Positions 61,187 through 64,000 of a stretch of 64,000 bases of DNA are shown one piece after another; position 1 is the first letter of the stretch, and the number at the start of each line of letters is the position of its first letter. The stretch comes from Saprospiraceae bacterium. Its GTDB lineage: Bacteria > Bacteroidota > Bacteroidia > Chitinophagales > Saprospiraceae. The stretch lies in the NCBI GenBank assembly GCA_016708265.1, contig JADJGA010000011.1, forward strand, positions 248,001 through 312,000, read 5' to 3'. The translations under genes were made by a program, and so were the position numbers. The notes under the pieces are model-generated. The model did no database searches. It was not told where the DNA came from and worked only from the letters and a program-made list of their open reading frames with translations.

Positions 61187-61951
61187 TTATAATTGAGGCA
61201 TTGCCTTTTCTTTAAGCTTTTTAAGAAATGGTGAGGCGAAAATGAAATCTTCTATATTTTTGTTTTCACTGTTCAAAATTTCATCTTTATGACCGGTCCA
61301 TACCACTTCACCTTTTTCCAGTAAAAGTATATTTTCTCCGATTTCCATTACAGAATTCATATCGTGGGTATTTACAATTGTAGTAATATTTCTTTCAATT
61401 GTAATTTCTTTTATCAGTTTGTCGATAATTATTGATGTTTTAGGATCAAGGCCGCTGTTTGGTTCATCGCAAAACAAATATTCGGGATTCATTACGATAG
61501 CACGTGCAATCCCTACTCTTTTTTGCATACCACCACTGAGCTCGGAAGGATATTTAAGATTTACTTCATGCAGGTCAACTCTTTCAAGACAACTTGCAAC
61601 CTGGTTTGCTTTTTCCTTGTCGGTCATTTCGGTAAACATATCCAGTGGAAAACGGATATTTTCCTCTATAGTCATAGAATCGAATAATGCAACACCTTGA
61701 AACAGCATCCCTACTTTCTTTCGTAAAGCCCTTCTTTCCTTAAAATTGAGAGTATAAAAATCGATTTCATCATAGAAAACACGTCCTTTATCGGGGCCAA
61801 TAAGACCGATCAGGGTTTTTAGCAAAACGGTTTTACCGGCTCCGCTCCTTCCTATTATCAGATTCGTCTTACCTTTTTCAAAAACAAAATCTATACCATT
61901 TAACACTACCTTGTCCTTGAATGATTTATAAATATTTATAACCTTTATCAT
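61187..61951 (-). CDS. MlaF-type ABC transporter ATP-binding protein
   Basis: A 254-aa protein with Walker A GRSGAGKT, Q-loop VGMLFQGVALFDSM, signature LSGGMQKRVGIARAIV, Walker B YLFCDEPNSGLD and the switch His in VNTHDMNS. This subgroup energises MlaE-type permeases that move phospholipids between the inner and outer membranes. It overlaps the permease gene by 4 bp. No MlaD (MCE) gene follows, unlike the usual three-gene order. Confidence 0.88.
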   Translation of the reverse strand: MIKVINIYKSFKDKVVLNGIDFVFEKGKTNLIIGRSGAGKTVLLKTLIGLIGPDKGRVFYDEIDFYTLNFKERRALRKKVGMLFQGVALFDSMTIEENIRFPLDMFTEMTDKEKANQVASCLERVDLHEVNLKYPSELSGGMQKRVGIARAIVMNPEYLFCDEPNSGLDPKTSIIIDKLIKEITIERNITTIVNTHDMNSVMEIGENILLLEKGEVVWTGHKDEILNSENKNIEDFIFASPFLKKLKEKAMPQL

Positions 61952-62694
61952 CCCATCATCAATTGTGCAATCAGATAATCAAATACCAGGATCAAAATAT
62001 TGCTATAAACGATAGCATCCGTTCCTGCCTTTCCAAGTTCCCGGCTCCCTCCCTTTACAAAATAGCCATGATATGCGCTTACTGTCACTATTATAAAACC
62101 GAAGAAAAATGATTTTACTATCATAATGAATACGGTGTAGGAATCGTAAAATGAACTCAGGCCTTTGATAAAATCTCCCGGAGTAATATTCCCAAATGCT
62201 GTACCAGCAAAAAAACCGCTTACCATGCTAAGAGCTGCCGCAAGAGCAATTAAAAGCGGAGCAGAAAAAAGTCCGGCAAGTATTTTCGGCAGAACGATAT
62301 ATCCTTCGGTATTAACCCCCATGATTTCCATAGCATCTATTATCTCTTTTTGTCTCATTCCTCCTATTTCTGCTGCAATGCTTGACCCTATCTTTCCTGC
62401 AAGGACCAGACTGGTTATAGTTGGTGCAAGTTCTATGATGACCATATCACGAAGGGCATAGCCGATATAATACGTTGGAATAAGGCCATCACCAAACTGG
62501 TATGATAGCTGTACAGCAGTTACGGCACCTATAAATAATGAAATAAGCAATACTATTTTCAGGGAACCAATTCCCATCTCTTCTATTTGTCTTAATGTCT
62601 CCCTGTAATAGATAATATGTTTTTCTGGTCGGGTAAAAGCCTTTGCCAGCCATATAACATATTTTCCAAGATGATAAAACTGTCTGAAAATCAT
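61948..62694 (-). CDS. MlaE-type ABC transporter permease
   Basis: A 248-aa protein with about five helices and the MlaE signature: SLKIVLLISLFIGAVTAVQLSYQF, ELAPTITSLVLAGKIGSSIAAEIGGMRQKEIIDAMEIMG (the conserved EIGxM coupling helix), and GYFVKGGSRELGKAGTDAIVYS near the end. It works with the MlaF-like ATPase. Retrograde phospholipid transport and outer-membrane lipid asymmetry are the known roles of the family. Confidence 0.88.
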   Translation of the reverse strand: MIFRQFYHLGKYVIWLAKAFTRPEKHIIYYRETLRQIEEMGIGSLKIVLLISLFIGAVTAVQLSYQFGDGLIPTYYIGYALRDMVIIELAPTITSLVLAGKIGSSIAAEIGGMRQKEIIDAMEIMGVNTEGYIVLPKILAGLFSAPLLIALAAALSMVSGFFAGTAFGNITPGDFIKGLSSFYDSYTVFIMIVKSFFFGFIIVTVSAYHGYFVKGGSRELGKAGTDAIVYSNILILVFDYLIAQLMMG

Positions 62695-62906
62695 TAGTTT
62701 AATGAATGTTAATTAAAAGAAACCCAAAAGTACATTAAATTTTAAAATATAATATAATTAAGCAAACTCTAATTGTATTTCATTTTATTCTCTTTAAATA
62801 AAACAACAAAAACAAAAATATGTTAAAGTAAAAGCACATAAATAATAAAAGGGTGATTTTCAATTTGTTTTAATCGCCTGAATATTTTATTGTTTAGCTA
62901 TTTAAA

Positions 62907-62939
62907 TTGACACAAGTTCAATTTTTAATGATAAATTTG
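62907..62939 (+). promoter_or_regulatory. Promoter of the type 2 IPP isomerase gene
   Basis: TTGA (62907-62910), a 21-nt spacer and TAAATTTG (62932-62939), 22 nt before the ATG. Confidence 0.7.
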
Positions 62940-62960
62940 TATAAATAATACTAACAAAAA

Positions 62961-63983
62961 ATGAGCAAACATCAGCAACCTGATGAAGCGGGTCAGAGAA
63001 AAAAAGATCACATTGAACTTACATTCAGTTCTCAGATGGTTAATATTGATGTTGATCCAAGATTTAACTATGAACCATTATTGGGATCGGCCAACAACAC
63101 AGATCTTAAAACTAATTTTTTAGGTACAATATTTGAACATCCGATCTGGATATCAAGTATGACCGGAGGGGCAGAGAAAGCTAAAACAATAAACACAAAC
63201 CTTGCAAAACTGTGCAATAAATACGGACTGGGAATGGGTCTTGGATCATGCAGGCAGTTACTCAGCGATGATAAACATCTAAGTGATTTTGATATGAGAA
63301 ATTATATCGGAGACCGGCCCTTTTTTACGAACCTGGGCATAGCACAACTTGAAATGCTGGTTGAGGAAAAAAGAACTCATAAAATAAATGAATTAGTTGA
63401 CAAACTAAACGCTGACGGACTGATCATTCACGTAAACCCCATGCAGGAGTTCATGCAGCCTGAGGGTGATAAGCTTAATTACCCACCGATTGAAACTATA
63501 AAAAGAATTATGGATAAGGTTAAAACCAAAATAATAGTAAAGGAAGTTGGACAAGGTATGGGAGAGGACAGCCTGAGAGCTTTGCTGACATTACCAATTG
63601 ATGCGATAGAAACGGCTGCATACGGTGGGTCTAATTTCGCAAAACTGGAATTATTAAGGCTAAAAAACGAATTTGCAGAACAGTATTCAGCTTTTACCAC
63701 CGTAGGCCATAATGCCAGCGAGATGGTAAAACTTATAAATAAACTGCAAAAGGAATTAAAAGAGAAAGTATTATGCAATAATATAATAATTTCCGGAGGT
63801 ATAAAATCGTTCTTAGACGGATATTTTTACATTGAAAAAGTTAATATGCCGTCCGTCTATGGTATGGCATCGCAGTTTTTAAAATATGCCCTTATAAGTT
63901 ATGAGGTTTTGGAAGAGTATACAAAATTTCATATTGAGGGATTAAAAATGTCCAAAGCTTTTTTAAGAGTTAAATCAATTTGA
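62961..63983 (+). CDS. fni: Type 2 isopentenyl-diphosphate delta-isomerase
   Basis: A 340-aa FMN enzyme. RKKDHIELTFSSQ is near the N-terminus, then ISSMTGGAEKAKTIN, GLGMGLGSCRQLLSD, the NADGLIIHVNPMQEFMQPEGD segment with the catalytic Gln and acidic residue, IVKEVGQGMG, and IISGGIKS for the FMN phosphate. It interconverts IPP and DMAPP, and is oxygen-sensitive in its reduced form. It feeds polyprenyl diphosphate synthesis. The gene is complete within the window. Confidence 0.93.
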   Translation: MSKHQQPDEAGQRKKDHIELTFSSQMVNIDVDPRFNYEPLLGSANNTDLKTNFLGTIFEHPIWISSMTGGAEKAKTINTNLAKLCNKYGLGMGLGSCRQLLSDDKHLSDFDMRNYIGDRPFFTNLGIAQLEMLVEEKRTHKINELVDKLNADGLIIHVNPMQEFMQPEGDKLNYPPIETIKRIMDKVKTKIIVKEVGQGMGEDSLRALLTLPIDAIETAAYGGSNFAKLELLRLKNEFAEQYSAFTTVGHNASEMVKLINKLQKELKEKVLCNNIIISGGIKSFLDGYFYIEKVNMPSVYGMASQFLKYALISYEVLEEYTKFHIEGLKMSKAFLRVKSI

Positions 63984-64000
63984 CGTGCACAATAAAATAA

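Overview
The window is chromosomal DNA of a member of the Bacteroidota, most likely an environmental or anaerobic lineage. Evidence: several secreted proteins end in a type IX secretion (T9SS) type A sorting tail. A T9SS plug-domain protein, DUF1501/DUF1800 and LVIVD-repeat proteins, a bacterial sphingolipid locus and a bS16 with a long acidic tail are present. Several intergenic regions carry the Bacteroidota sigma-ABfr promoter pattern (TTG/TTTG, about 19-21 nt, TAnnTTTG). The DNA is AT-rich and Shine-Dalgarno sites are weak.

Layout. 1-5.9 kb: a minus-strand operon with a 45-aa membrane peptide, a PAP2-like membrane protein, a T9SS-exported M1 aminopeptidase, an aminoglycoside-phosphotransferase-fold/RapZ-C fusion, a MurU-like nucleotidyltransferase and a BatE-like TPR protein; the fusion gene and the BatE-like gene each carry an apparent one-base frameshift. 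6-11 kb: hemolysin III-type protein, DegS-like protease, alkyltransferase-like protein, serine hydrolase, DUF4349 lipoprotein, Ogt/MGMT. 11.1-15 kb: rplU-rpmA, rpsP, an unknown 462-aa protein and a polyprenyl diphosphate synthase. 15-19 kb: a shortened methylmalonyl-CoA-mutase-like protein, ADP-forming acyl-CoA synthetase and a monohaem DUF3365 lipoprotein. 19-24 kb: a plastic zone with a 1,484-bp IS4-family element, composite intergenic repeats, 33-bp covarying palindromes and two T9SS substrate genes sharing a duplicated 3' module. 24.5-32 kb: LysE-type exporter, then a sphingolipid locus (serine palmitoyltransferase, GNAT-like acyltransferase, inositol-phosphorylceramide-synthase-like PAP2 protein, CPBP protease, CerR-like reductase and a second acyltransferase). 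32-35.5 kb: DUF1501/DUF1800 pair.

35.5-39.6 kb has three origin-region hallmarks: a 280-bp AT-rich stretch dense in AACAT/ATGTT with two near-consensus DnaA boxes, an exact 16-bp parS consensus inside the pepD terminator, and mnmG (gidA). A tRNA-Thr(CGU) lies upstream of mnmG. 40.5-42.2 kb is a PhoB/PhoR-like two-component pair. 42.3-46.9 kb is rimP-nusA-infB, whose short leader contains an intrinsic terminator directly before rimP (probable attenuator). Then come purine nucleoside phosphorylase, an ABC-F protein, an outer-membrane barrel, a class II (B12) ribonucleotide reductase and the T9SS plug protein. 55.3-59.6 kb is a plus-strand envelope cluster ending in an ECF sigma factor overlapped by a protein with one inner-membrane helix and a C-terminal outer-membrane barrel, the architecture of dual-membrane-spanning anti-sigma factors. 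The window closes with a DUF819 protein, MlaF/MlaE-type ABC transporter genes and type 2 IPP isomerase.

The best candidates for something under-described are the sigma/dual-membrane regulator, the rimP attenuator, the parS/origin-like region and the covarying 33-bp palindromes, for which the window holds what looks like an occupied and an empty site.
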